DNA from: JBILVQ01 sp044370375
Lineage (GTDB): Bacteria; Bacteroidota; Bacteroidia; UBA4408
Reading direction: 5' to 3'
Length of the DNA: 22,289 nucleotides
Assembly (NCBI GenBank): GCA_044370375.1
Contig: JBILVQ010000022.1
Span: 1-22,289 of the forward strand
Numbering within the stretch: position 1 is the stretch's first letter; every line of letters starts with the position of its first letter. The position numbers were made by a program, and so were the translations under genes. The notes under the pieces were generated by a model. That model was given only the letters and a program-made list of their open reading frames with translations, did no database searches and was not told where the DNA came from. Shown here piece by piece: positions 14,801 through 21,824 of the stretch.

Positions 14801-17736
14801 GCCGGAATAGTTACCGTTCCAACAGATACATTTGGTGTAGTTTCCGGCAAATTAATATTGCCTGAGTTAACACTATTCTGAATTATTTCAACATCGGGAA
14901 CCAAAATAGTGATATCCCTTCCTCTAATATCACAAGTTGTGTTAGGTGTATTTGCACCAGAGACAGAACGGAATTGACAGTTTAATGAAAGAGAATGAAA
15001 ACCAACGGGAGCGTTTGCATTAACTCTCAATCGAGCATTTAGATGAATATTCCATCCATTAGGGTTATTTGCAAAATCATTAACATTAACGCCTGCTAAG
15101 GTCAAGGTATTTACGTCCATGTTAATTGTTAATGCATATTGATCCGTAAGGATTGGAAAAACAGCAGTAACAAACGTTGGGCCTCCTGCAAAACCCGGAA
15201 AATCCGTCTGTGTAAAAGGGACTCCATTCATTGGGTTTAATGGATTGCCATTTGATGTAAAGTCAATGGTAAAATCCATTAAACTCAGCACATTCATTAA
15301 ACTAGCATTGGTTGCAGGAAAACTAATTTCAAAAGTCAACGTATTATGATTTTGACCATTTATTGGTTTAACCAATCCTTGGGCATTAATATGGAAAATG
15401 TCATGTGGATACAATGTTCTTACCTTTTGGTCAACCATTACCGTTGAAACTCCTTGGGAAATTGCATGAGCTTCATAAGCAGCGGCATTAGCAAAAGGAG
15501 CCATACCATTTTCAAAGTCTGAAGGGCTTGCCCATCCATAAGTTTCTCTTTGAACGACAAACGGATGATCAACATCATCATAAGTATCAACTGCACTTTC
15601 ACATGGTCCCGGGCAGTGTATCATTACATCATCGGGTAAGGAGCAGGCAATTCTTTTGATATTGTCCATAGGATTTGCACAATCAAGACAAACGGCCTGA
15701 AGCTCTACGTGATATTGAAGCGTTCCCATGCCTGTACCAGTTTGACTGTTGGCATCATAAGGATCAGGGCAATCAATCGATTGAAGTTGAAAGGCAACTA
15801 TATAACTATTGAAAGGCAATGGGTTACTTGTTGCCGGCCATTCAATAATAATTTCACTGCCATTATTGGCGATGGTAACATCTCCTGCCGGAATCTGAAC
15901 CCCATTGGCAGTAATAGAAGGAGAAACAAGTGTTCCAATGCTATAATTCGCAATGGCAGGCATATTGGAAACACTCAAAATTGCACGATAACCAATATCT
16001 TGACACCCTAGTTGAGGCAAATTGCCAGCATTTATTTGGAAAGGAGAAACAGAGGGAATAGAAAACTGAATTCCTCCATTTATAGGCAAAGCCCCAGCAC
16101 CATTGTTAGCGTGTGGAGGCAACACCAAATCCACAACAATTGGACCTTGATTTACAGTAGAAATAGTGTTTAAGTTGTAGTTCTGTGGTGAAATGCCTTG
16201 GTCACAGGAGTTCATCCAATTAAGTGTTATTTGGGCTCCAGGATTAGACAAAATGATTGGTGGGGTTGGACAGTCGTTTGATATTTGAAAATTAGGCGAC
16301 AGCAATACCCTAACATAAAGGTAAGCACCGTTGAACCAAGCACCATTTGTACCTCCCGGTACAGACGCAGGAGGAATGATAGAAAAACCTGGCCATGCCG
16401 CAGCAAACAATGGAGCTGTATAAATATCATTTACAGAAATAGTAAGCTCACTATTTGCGTTACCAGGGTTCGTAAGTGAGGTATTAGAAGTAAATGTAGA
16501 TGAAATTCCTGTATTAGATCCAACTTGAACTCCAACATAAGAAAAGGATTCTGTATTAATTGGAATTACTATGTCTTTTAATTTTGCATTGAGGAAATTA
16601 GTAACTCTGAATTTAATGGTGTATGCGTAATTCGTTCCGTTGCATTGAGGGTCTATCGCTGTTGTAGACGATGTGTCTTCCAAAGAGCTTATAGGAGTGC
16701 CAAAAGTTGGTCCACCCAGTAATCCGTAATCAAAACCCAATGGAGTGCTGATAATATCATTACAAGAACCACAATTGGTTAAAGAGGCTGTAATAGCTGC
16801 ACTACCACTTGGGCCGCAGGCGATATCACCTTCTTGTTTGATAATTATCGTTCTTACTCCCGTTATAGGATTGAGATTAACACTATTATTGGAAAGGTTG
16901 GCAATAACAATAGGAAAGCTACCAGTCCCGCCGCTAAATGGATTGCTACTTGAGTTTCCAACAACGTAAAGTCCAACAGCATCATAATTACCATCATTTG
17001 GAATATTCAAATTAAATTGTGTTATTGATTGTGAATAAATCAATACTTTAAAATCCCTGTTGGCACTAAAACCATTGTAACCATTATAAACCAGGGGTGA
17101 TGCATATGCGAGTACCTCAATGGCACCATGTGAAGGGGCAATAGGATAATTCGCCCTAGCAACACCATTAGAAGGCGTCAGGCCTGAGGTCCCAGCCGCA
17201 GGTGAAACGATGGTCGCCAAATAGGTTGTTGAGGCATTTGGTGGCAACCCAATTCCATCGCAATCAAAAAACAAAAGCGTTGTGTTTGCTGCCTGCAAAG
17301 GATCAAAGACATTACAACCCATGTAAGTTAGTTCAATTTGAATGGAAGTAATCCCTGATGGAATGGTAAATTCCTGACTATACAAATCATTGGGTAAATA
17401 CGGTGTTGTCATAATGGCACCACCGGTTGCGATTAGGTTGGCCGTACCTGCGGTAACACCAGAGGTAACCGGCACAGCCTGTATGGTGTTTGGCAGGGTC
17501 AACACAATTGAACCCATAACATTGGCAGGAAAGACAATATTGGCTCTCACCTTTGATGCGCATGGGTATAATAAATTTCCGTCCAAGTTTTCGAAGGAGC
17601 ACTCAAAATTTTGCAAAGGAACAGCAGATTGAGCATGGCCAGACCTAGGAAAAAGAGCCATTGTAAACAATAATAAAAATAACCAGCGGCTTAGGCTGCT
17701 TACCTTAACTCGTTTCGCTAACAATTCATTTTTCAT
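8839..17736 (-). CDS. Giant secreted T9SS-sorted surface protein with Ig/PKD-like modules and beta-helix
   Basis: This 2965-residue secreted protein is probably cell-surface anchored. The signal peptide is residues 1-35 (WLFLLLFTMALFP, cleavage near GHA-QS). Residues about 36-1520 are beta-rich, Asn/Pro/Gly-rich and Cys-containing (CGSC, CYQC), with DUF11-like stretches but no family I can name. Residues about 1520-2095 form a row of Ig/PKD-like modules, with conserved CGGSQIQLSA, CNGGSVTLQG and CSGGSVTLTC starts and NVNPLP/TVNPLP linkers. A two-module block is duplicated (1612-1769 and 1842-2000). Residues about 2110-2580 are right-handed parallel beta-helix repeats (ILDNTGPVSI, GIYAYNSGLYCGGNGF, NSSNFGIKV, GILLYSN). 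About 2620-2870 is predominantly helical and charged. Residues 2885-2965 are the T9SS type A sorting domain (VIPNPNNGTFQL, CEISDIAGRII, LNKGIYHLKV). The domain mix suggests adhesion or glycan binding; no catalytic motif is evident. The ATG at 17736 precedes the signal peptide directly, and a perfect terminator follows the gene. Confidence 0.95.
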   Translation of the reverse strand: MKNELLAKRVKVSSLSRWLFLLLFTMALFPRSGHAQSAVPLQNFECSFENLDGNLLYPCASKVRANIVFPANVMGSIVLTLPNTIQAVPVTSGVTAGTANLIATGGAIMTTPYLPNDLYSQEFTIPSGITSIQIELTYMGCNVFDPLQAANTTLLFFDCDGIGLPPNASTTYLATIVSPAAGTSGLTPSNGVARANYPIAPSHGAIEVLAYASPLVYNGYNGFSANRDFKVLIYSQSITQFNLNIPNDGNYDAVGLYVVGNSSSNPFSGGTGSFPIVIANLSNNSVNLNPITGVRTIIIKQEGDIACGPSGSAAITASLTNCGSCNDIISTPLGFDYGLLGGPTFGTPISSLEDTSSTTAIDPQCNGTNYAYTIKFRVTNFLNAKLKDIVIPINTESFSYVGVQVGSNTGISSTFTSNTSLTNPGNANSELTISVNDIYTAPLFAAAWPGFSIIPPASVPGGTNGAWFNGAYLYVRVLLSPNFQISNDCPTPPIILSNPGAQITLNWMNSCDQGISPQNYNLNTISTVNQGPIVVDLVLPPHANNGAGALPINGGIQFSIPSVSPFQINAGNLPQLGCQDIGYRAILSVSNMPAIANYSIGTLVSPSITANGVQIPAGDVTIANNGSEIIIEWPATSNPLPFNSYIVAFQLQSIDCPDPYDANSQTGTGMGTLQYHVELQAVCLDCANPMDNIKRIACSLPDDVMIHCPGPCESAVDTYDDVDHPFVVQRETYGWASPSDFENGMAPFANAAAYEAHAISQGVSTVMVDQKVRTLYPHDIFHINAQGLVKPINGQNHNTLTFEISFPATNASLMNVLSLMDFTIDFTSNGNPLNPMNGVPFTQTDFPGFAGGPTFVTAVFPILTDQYALTINMDVNTLTLAGVNVNDFANNPNGWNIHLNARLRVNANAPVGFHSLSLNCQFRSVSGANTPNTTCDIRGRDITILVPDVEIIQNSVNSGNINLPETTPNVSVGTVTIPAPQLCHFGHAVGIRHLGGLGGIPDFVEEFRPISRWPFQLAGANVNSVDDFNSGPNAYTLNLSNWENAAANQRLLPSRSRALNTSIVHGLLLGMDKDCPVTQNDLNLYINEFAYIHTGHQLTSLPSELPAEDAEIGAPTPVCSGMTFPLLPPAINSLTNGLNNFNFTMSLPTVAAGQPTALQIVLSDPTNVNLNNLTFNSSQLTPVLGSPGVYWYYFNNGGSSPSLGTNVTNATLPIVLQGPNGCFDGQFEINFNWFVYCDQAPISLASSSCYQCSQNLLFKRGGSSINNLILTSDFTASATCNLQWDLILSNPSNQPLIDQSNLNLTFSTGLVFNGAPMVSVGNGATYGGFSSTANLINQGGFPSTSFVENNVVITNLEIPPGGSITYGLTFGISEDFCVNVPAFPAIEATLDGKNICDETFDFGILPIDMTQLNSAIGTLITNGCCVLDPAVEIIHACGSPAEGAEIKVINPNSPVSPIEVTLSFPVIAGVQTPTPITVIVNGGDYTFNPTNTNNPLGPGLYTLTVWNPVNAGFFTQIVEILDLTFSANIQVNPSTVQCGGSQIQLSAQESSSSYPIGAFPLTYNWTPGNQTTNPITVAPQTTTNYAVTVSNGSCTALANTTVNVNPLPTPPIVNNVTVCQTTPASLNAVLQVSGFNANYSYNWYNSSNQLVGSGLQYTVTAPTVSSIYYVQAVDNVTNCATAFIPVNVTVVLPVISALGPVSFCNGGSVTLQGNYTSGFWMVWRLNGVDLMGNNSDTLVATQSGYYDWYITDQATGCGVASGGIMVNVDLPVIPTFTQIAPVCLNAAAPVLPNSSNNVPAITGTWNATVNTAVAGTTTYTFTPDAGLCATTATMNITVNPLPNAPVAAPVTICQTNPPSIDANLVVTGLNSNFTLTWYDASYSQVAVAGNYVVPTPTTSAMYYVQSVSNATQCASAMTAVPLTVGYLNPGITASVGPPLGPVSICSGGSVTLTCDISSGVIYKWLFNGSLIPAANAVSYDALQAGNYMVFVTDPLSNCSYFSNTINVVVDAPVTISGPSAACSQNADYCLPANFDPNDVLGWTFNGSPIATNPSNPLCVTMDWSQYGYFGGTFEVITNQVCGSSGTITMLVSSCCSDPSVFPIVNENLLSDFSASTQVSYAMTVSGYQISGQTFVLDNTSSIFSCDADLIIDGCTILMAAGQRLDMLGQKHLTLINTNIMACDYRHKGIKAINGNSIIDIYGGQIEGADIAVEILKGNLILTNAGFERNLNHVFSKRSRLSVDQCYFYCNGFVVPENSNAPNNQTTLIGIYILDNTGPVSIPTVGNSKFYIGEFGIYAYNSGLYCGGNGFDSFSQMGIFVNNNSMLDLNCTIGVPIGPNSLSNCSQGILTRGRLSHLGIHGNYIMNSSNFGIKVQMLGGREFDVVQNEITDSKSGILLYSNSPSQPNSQRVLGNIINGNTLGNGFNIDFNGIIAKEASLGKGLVIQGNSIELCRRGIEIFNVSSNVSNNRIRVNHDLSDVVFNSGIPSAWSSGISLNGSPKSIVTGNQIWCEAPFPSGMNWASWLTTGIRVDNCQGSMVCGNASSLSTDPNTGNPAEIGTGFEFHGDNVPTNFKNNKLDSYTSRGLFLGGMPYYLGGSGNIIGVQGTFDGGLWYTRDNTWNNPFNVYDTDFRDASRWLNLFRMNSTPPANNYSEVLLNGPSPITYNDPNWTFAALLGGEPTEPCWSNRMMTQDDMLGLIDTYDDIARDSAAILGGNDTSRYFGKEFLYAEMMSEEGFSAFSDLVEFKTNADQSNLKHIYDFKQALVYPLDQNKTNALNAILARIAPKNNIESIYKEVFELALRNPELKDSVYSATEIERLKAIASMCPYVDGNGVYTARVLLSAFEPNVNYFNSCEVTPAPAKKDGLPAVDQSAELLAALENNKGTVTEYKVIPNPNNGTFQLLSSSNEAINCEISDIAGRIIESGNYKPNANVVQFSLNGLNKGIYHLKVVDNTKITTIKIVIN

Positions 17737-18108
17737 GTTAATTGGGGTTAATGGTTAATAAATAAAAAATCAACAGGCAATTGTTTAAAAAATTCTTGCC
17801 TTCGGTTCGATAAATTTAAAGGAGTTATTTTCTAGAAAAAAAAAGTTAAAAAAACGACCTGCTGAAAGGCTTGATTTTAGGTTTGGCATTTTAGCCAAAA
17901 AACAAGCTTTTTGGAAAGAGAAAAAAAATTGGTCGTTAATGGCTAAATTTTGTCGAAAAAAAATTTAGTTTAAGCTAAAACTGATTTAACTTTTCAATTT
18001 TCTTTCAAATCAACATGAAAAACAACCATTTTTTACGCAAAAAAATTCCTAAGAACCAATAAATAGCCCCCAAAAAAGGTTGAAAAACGAAAATAAATGA
18101 CAATAAAA
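17737..18108. other. AT-rich leader region of the giant gene
   Basis: No gene was found. The stretch is strongly AT-rich, with long A and T runs. Just before the giant gene the minus strand carries repeated TTAACC-like motifs (17737-17760). Small inverted repeats such as TTGGC/GCCAA occur near 17882-17897 but are too weak to call. No exact TAnnTTTG promoter element was seen on the minus strand. Confidence 0.5.
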
Positions 18109-18453
18109 CTACCCCTGCTTCTCCCCCTCTACAAAATACCCATCCACCTCTCCTTTGCCCTTGGCTTCTATCTTCCCGCGCCAGGTGCAGTTAAAACGAT
18201 GTTTTACTAGGGCGTATGTGTCGGCACTGATATTCACCCTTCCTACCCCTCCGCTGCTCTCCATGCGGCTGGCAGTGTTTACCGTATCGCCCCAAATGTT
18301 GTAACTTAATTTATTTAAAAGATTGACGCGAACCGCATCACGCTGAGAATGGTTCTTTAAATCTTCTTTTTATGGAAGGATTTAACACTGACTTTGTTGT
18401 CCATACAAGTCAGAGAAAACTAAGAATAGTAAGAGGAAAGTCAGCTTTTTTAT
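18109..18453 (-). pseudogene. Decayed remnant of a TPR-class III adenylate cyclase gene
   Basis: The minus strand from about 18312 to TAG 18111-18109 encodes the C-terminal end of a class III nucleotidyl cyclase: NIWGDTVNTASRMES, then GRVNISADTYALVKHRF, TWRGKIEAKGKGEVDGYFV. The metal-binding and P-loop-like N-terminal half of the catalytic domain is missing. Directly upstream and in frame is RDAVRVNLLNKLSY, a phrase typical of the first helix of Bacteroidota TPR sensor proteins. It is cut off by a TAA eight codons earlier. Further upstream, in another frame, lies a signal-peptide-like stretch (KKLTFLLLFLVFSDLYGQQ) beginning at an ATA codon (18453), ending at TAA. The simplest reading is a signal peptide-TPR-cyclase gene reduced by a large internal deletion and several small lesions. 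The cyclase tail is certain; the TPR and signal-peptide parts are inference. Confidence 0.8.
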
Positions 18454-18505
18454 TCTCTTAAATTGGAGACCAAAAGCAAAAACGTCAGCCTAACAAAAAT
18501 TTTAT

Positions 18506-18862
18506 CTACTCATCTACCCCCATATCCCATTGCGTATAAAGAGCATCGATAAAAATATTTTCTTCGCGACTAAGCTTTGCATCTGCATGCATTAATTTAA
18601 AAGCAAAATCTAAAAAACGAATGCGCTCTTCTTCGTTGGAATCAAAATAAAAGTCGTTGGCTACTTTAATGAAATGCTCCATATACAACTCTCGCGGCAA
18701 TGTAGAAAGTACTTTATTCTCGGTTTCGAGATTGATCGGAATGGGAAAGTTTTTTTGAATATACTCCTCCACCACAGCTTTCTCGGCATCATCAAAATAC
18801 CCATCCACCTCCGACAACAATACCAACATGTGGTAACCGGCTATAGACTTATTAAACTTCAT
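18506..18862 (-). CDS. TerB-like protein
   Basis: This 118-residue all-helical cytoplasmic protein has two acidic motifs in the TerB arrangement: SEVDGYFDDAEKAVVEEYI (about residues 16-34) and HADAKLSREENIFIDAL (near the C-terminus). TerB-like domains bind divalent metal through such Asp/Glu clusters and occur in stress and envelope contexts; the specific role here is unknown. I chose the ATG at 18862 (KFNKSIAGYHML) over an upstream TTG at 18901, because the extra 13 residues are not domain-like and a candidate -7 element lies just beyond them. The gene stands alone between a cyclase remnant and the carboxylase gene. Its coding DNA shares an exact 19-base stretch with the remnant. Confidence 0.78.
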   Translation of the reverse strand: MKFNKSIAGYHMLVLLSEVDGYFDDAEKAVVEEYIQKNFPIPINLETENKVLSTLPRELYMEHFIKVANDFYFDSNEEERIRFLDFAFKLMHADAKLSREENIFIDALYTQWDMGVDE

Positions 18863-18918
18863 TAAAGACACTAAGGTTTGTTTTCGTAGGTAAAGAAACA
18901 ATATTTTCGTTTAGTGCC

Positions 18919-18926
18919 AAAATTAT
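18919..18926 (-). promoter_or_regulatory. Candidate -7 promoter element for the TerB-like gene
   Basis: The minus strand reads TAATTTTG, matching TAnnTTTG, about 56 bases upstream of the chosen ATG. No TTG at the expected -33 spacing was found, so support is limited. Confidence 0.35.
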
Positions 18927-18959
18927 TTTCTTACTTTCTTAAATGATTTTGGTCATTTT

Positions 18960-20588
18960 TTAGGTTTGTATGACCCCAACATTGTATTGACGGGTTATCG
19001 GGGCGTGGTTGGCCATTTCTATGCCCATGGAAATAATTTTGCGGGTTTCCAACGGTGAAATAATGGCATCCATCCACAAGCGGGAGGCTGCATAATAAGG
19101 AGTCGTTTGACTATTGTATCGGTCGGATATACTTTTTAACAATTCTGCCTCATCTTCAGGGGTAATTTCCTTGCCTTGGGCTTTCAGAGAGGAGACCTGT
19201 ATTTGCAGCAATACTTTAGCAGCTTGAGAACCGCCCATTACCGCTATTTGTGCTGTAGGCCAGCCCACAATCAAACGCGGATCATAGGCTTTGCCACACA
19301 TGGCATAATTACCGGCACCATAGCTGTTGCCCAACACAATGGTAAATTTAGGAACCACCGAATTGGCCATGGCAGCCACCAATTTGGCGCCATCCTTAAT
19401 AATTCCGCCATGCTCAGACCGTGACCCTACCATAAAGCCGGTTACATCCTGCAAAAATACCAGCGGGATTTTCTTTTGGTTGCAATTCATGATGAAGCGA
19501 GCGGCCTTATCCGCTGAGTCAGAATAAATTACTCCGCCAAATTGCATCTCTCCCTTCTTGCTTTTCACCACCTTGCGTTGATTGGCTACAATGCCAACAG
19601 CCCAGCCTTCAATCCTGGCCAATCCGCACACAATGCTTTGTCCGTAAGCCCCTTTGTATTCATCAAACTCACCCTCGTCAATCAAGCGGCTGATGATTTC
19701 ATGCATATCGTAGGCCTTATCCCTGGTTTCGGGGAAGATTCCTAAAATTTCGTTGGGATCTTTAGCAGGTTCTTTGGCCTCAATGCGGTTAAAACCTGCT
19801 TTTTCAAAATCGCCAATTTTGCTGAAAATACTGCGAATACGGTTCAAACAATCTTTATCGTCCAAACATTTATGGTCGGTAACCCCTGATATTTCGCAGT
19901 GGGTGGTAGCCCCACCAAGCGTTTCATTGTCGATGGTCTCACCAATAGCCGCTTTTACAAGGTAAGAGCCAGCCAGAAAAATACTTCCTGTTTTGTCAAC
20001 AATCATGGCTTCATCGCTCATGATGGGCAAATAAGCACCACCGGCTACACAACTTCCCATGATGGCAGCCACTTGGATGATACCTTGCGAAGACATGATG
20101 GCATTGTTTCTAAAAATACGGCCAAAATGCTCCTTATCAGGGAAAATCTCATCCTGCAAGGGCAGATAAACACCGGCACTATCCACAAGGTAAATGATTG
20201 GTAGATGGTTCTCCATCGCAATCTCCTGTGCCCTTAAATTCTTTTTTCCGGTGATAGGAAACCATGCACCGGCCTTTACGGTAGCATCGTTGGCAACAAT
20301 GATGCACATGCGACCGGAAACATAGCCGATAACGGTAACCACGCCACCTGCCGGACAGCCTCCATGTTCTTCATACATTCCTTCTCCGGCAAAAGCACCA
20401 ATTTCAATGGTTCTGGAACCTTTATCCACCAAATAATCAATACGCTCTCTGGCGGTCATTTTGCCTTCTGCATGCAATTTTTCGATGCGTTTGGCTCCGC
20501 CTCCCAAATGAATTTTCTCCAACTTGCGATTCATGGCAGAAACCAATAGTTTCATGGTGTCTTCGTTTCGATTAAATTCAATGTTCAT
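18960..20588 (-). CDS. Acyl-CoA carboxylase, carboxyltransferase (beta) subunit, MccB-like
   Basis: This 542-residue carboxyltransferase transfers carboxyl from carboxybiotin to an acyl-CoA. Both crotonase-fold halves are present: the N-terminal oxyanion/CoA site MGSCVAGGAYLP (178-189) and the C-terminal GNSYGAGNYAMCGKAYDP (420-437). Other motifs are VANDATVKAGAWFP, YLVDSAGVYLP, FPDKEHFGRIF and QIAVMGGSQAAKVL. These match methylcrotonyl-CoA carboxylase beta chains better than propionyl-CoA ones. In Bacteroidota, however, such proteins are often annotated only as acyl-CoA carboxylase, so I give no symbol. The ATG at 20588 (NIEFNRNEDTMKLLVSAMN) was chosen. The frame is open to another ATG at 20627, but that start lies inside a perfect hairpin (20603-20630) and adds a non-homologous hydrophobic stretch. 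Biotin carboxylase and BCCP partners are not in the window. The gene lies 138 bases after sucD on the same strand. Confidence 0.93.
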   Translation of the reverse strand: MNIEFNRNEDTMKLLVSAMNRKLEKIHLGGGAKRIEKLHAEGKMTARERIDYLVDKGSRTIEIGAFAGEGMYEEHGGCPAGGVVTVIGYVSGRMCIIVANDATVKAGAWFPITGKKNLRAQEIAMENHLPIIYLVDSAGVYLPLQDEIFPDKEHFGRIFRNNAIMSSQGIIQVAAIMGSCVAGGAYLPIMSDEAMIVDKTGSIFLAGSYLVKAAIGETIDNETLGGATTHCEISGVTDHKCLDDKDCLNRIRSIFSKIGDFEKAGFNRIEAKEPAKDPNEILGIFPETRDKAYDMHEIISRLIDEGEFDEYKGAYGQSIVCGLARIEGWAVGIVANQRKVVKSKKGEMQFGGVIYSDSADKAARFIMNCNQKKIPLVFLQDVTGFMVGSRSEHGGIIKDGAKLVAAMANSVVPKFTIVLGNSYGAGNYAMCGKAYDPRLIVGWPTAQIAVMGGSQAAKVLLQIQVSSLKAQGKEITPEDEAELLKSISDRYNSQTTPYYAASRLWMDAIISPLETRKIISMGIEMANHAPITRQYNVGVIQT

Positions 20589-20602
20589 AAGGGATAATAT
20601 AA

Positions 20603-20630
20603 AGAATGCTGCTTTGAGGGGCAGCATTCT
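20603..20630. terminator. Perfect hairpin between sucD and the carboxylase gene
   Basis: Arms AGAATGCTGC (20603-20612) and GCAGCATTCT (20621-20630) pair over 10 bp with an 8-base loop. On the minus strand, the transcribed one, it is followed by TTTATATTAT, a weak U-tract. On the plus strand GATTTTTTT follows, a better one, but no plus-strand gene is seen. It may terminate sucD or act as a leader structure 14 bases upstream of the carboxylase ATG. Confidence 0.55.
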
Positions 20631-20726
20631 GATTTTTTTGGTGCTTTAAAATACAACAAGCTTTTCAGTTAATAGAAAACAAGAAATGTTGGTTAGTGTT
20701 CTTGAGGGCAGTACTAAATTTTGTGA

Positions 20727-21605
20727 TTAGCTTTTTACCAACATGGCCTTTGCCATTGAAGCGCCAATACTGGCAGGACTTTCCACCACATGAATACCGC
20801 ACTCGCGCATGATTTTCATTTTAGCGGCTGCGGTATCATCGGCTCCACCAACAATGGCTCCGGCATGACCCATTCTGCGGCCCGGAGGTGCGGTTTGTCC
20901 GGCAATAAAACCAACAACCGGTTTGGTTCCATGTTGTTTAATCCATTGTGCAGCTTCGGCTTCAAGACTTCCGCCAATTTCGCCAATCATCACGATTCCA
21001 TCGGTATCGGGGTCGTTCATAAACAACTCTACTGCTTCACGGGTGGTGGTTCCAATGATGGGGTCACCACCAATACCAATAGCGGTAGAAATGCCTAAGC
21101 CGGCCTTAACCACTTGGTCGGCAGCCTCATAAGTAAGCGTTCCGGATTTAGAAACGATACCAATGCGACCGGGTTTGAAAACAAAACCTGGCATGATGCC
21201 CACTTTGCATTCACCTGCGGTAATGATGCCGGGGCAGTTTGGACCGATTAAACGGCAGTCTTTGTTGCGTAAATATTCTTTTACAGCAATCATATCTTTG
21301 GTAGGAATTCCTTCAGTGATACAAACAATCACCTTGATGCCGGCTTCAGCAGCTTCCATAATGGCATCACTTGCAAAGGCGGGTGGAACGAAAATAATAC
21401 TGACATCAGCACCGGTTTTGGCCACGGCATCGGCAACCGTATTAAAAACAGGTTTATCAAGATGGGTTTGACCACCTTTTCCGGGGGTAACCCCACCTAC
21501 CAGGTTGGTACCAAATTCAATCATTTGGGTTGCGTGGAAGGTACCTTCACTGCCGGTGAAGCCTTGCACAATGACTTTTGAGTTTTTATTGACCAGTACA
21601 GACAT
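20727..21605 (-). CDS. sucD: Succinyl-CoA ligase (ADP-forming), alpha subunit
   Basis: This is the TCA-cycle enzyme subunit that makes ATP or GTP from succinyl-CoA by substrate-level phosphorylation; it carries the phosphohistidine. It has 292 residues, normal for the family. The N-terminal CoA-binding Rossmann fold shows GFTGSEGTFHATQMI (15-29) and GGVTPGKGG. LIGPNCPGII (119-128) and SKSGTLTYE follow. The active-site His is in RRMGHAGAIVGG (His247, matching His246 of E. coli). The ATG at 21605 gives the expected N-terminus (SVLVNKNSKVIVQG). A -7-like element at 21624-21631 implies a very short leader. SucC is not adjacent: the beta-subunit gene must be elsewhere, since upstream there is only the repeat array. 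Succinyl-CoA from the mutase route would feed this step. Confidence 0.97.
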   Translation of the reverse strand: MSVLVNKNSKVIVQGFTGSEGTFHATQMIEFGTNLVGGVTPGKGGQTHLDKPVFNTVADAVAKTGADVSIIFVPPAFASDAIMEAAEAGIKVIVCITEGIPTKDMIAVKEYLRNKDCRLIGPNCPGIITAGECKVGIMPGFVFKPGRIGIVSKSGTLTYEAADQVVKAGLGISTAIGIGGDPIIGTTTREAVELFMNDPDTDGIVMIGEIGGSLEAEAAQWIKQHGTKPVVGFIAGQTAPPGRRMGHAGAIVGGADDTAAAKMKIMRECGIHVVESPASIGASMAKAMLVKS

Positions 21606-21824
21606 GTAATTATTTTAGAGGGACAAAAATAGTCTTTTTAGCGAATAATAAGGCGCGAAAAGCGAATATTTGGCACAAAAACACAGCGGATTGATTTTTA
21701 GGAAATTGTGGTTTTTGGTGATACGAAATTGTTTGGAAAAAATTAGGGATGGGGATATTGCAGGAAGATTAGGATTGAAAGACAAGGGTTGAATATGGGT
21801 TGGGGGAAGAGGATTGTTACCTAA
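21606..21824. other. sucD upstream region
   Basis: The region has no gene. It contains the candidate sucD promoter and then G-rich, non-coding sequence leading into the tandem repeat array. A 115-codon minus-strand frame starting in the first repeat unit crosses it but is repeat-derived. Confidence 0.6.
21624..21631 (-). promoter_or_regulatory. Candidate -7 promoter element for sucD
   Basis: The minus strand reads TATTTTTG, an exact TAnnTTTG match, 18 bases upstream of the sucD ATG. This predicts a leader of only about 10-12 bases. No clear TTG -33 element is visible at the expected spacing, and no Shine-Dalgarno is present. Confidence 0.45.

Noticed and set aside
18014..18061. 15-codon plus-strand frame starting ATGAAAAACAACC
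   Set aside because: It is too short, lies in low-complexity AT-rich DNA and has no supporting context.
18863..18901. N-terminal extension of the TerB-like protein from TTG 18901
   Set aside because: It needs a rare start codon and adds 13 residues outside the domain; ATG 18862 fits better.
20589..20627. N-terminal extension of the carboxylase from ATG 20627
   Set aside because: The extra residues are encoded by a perfect hairpin and lack similarity to the family; ATG 20588 gives the normal length.
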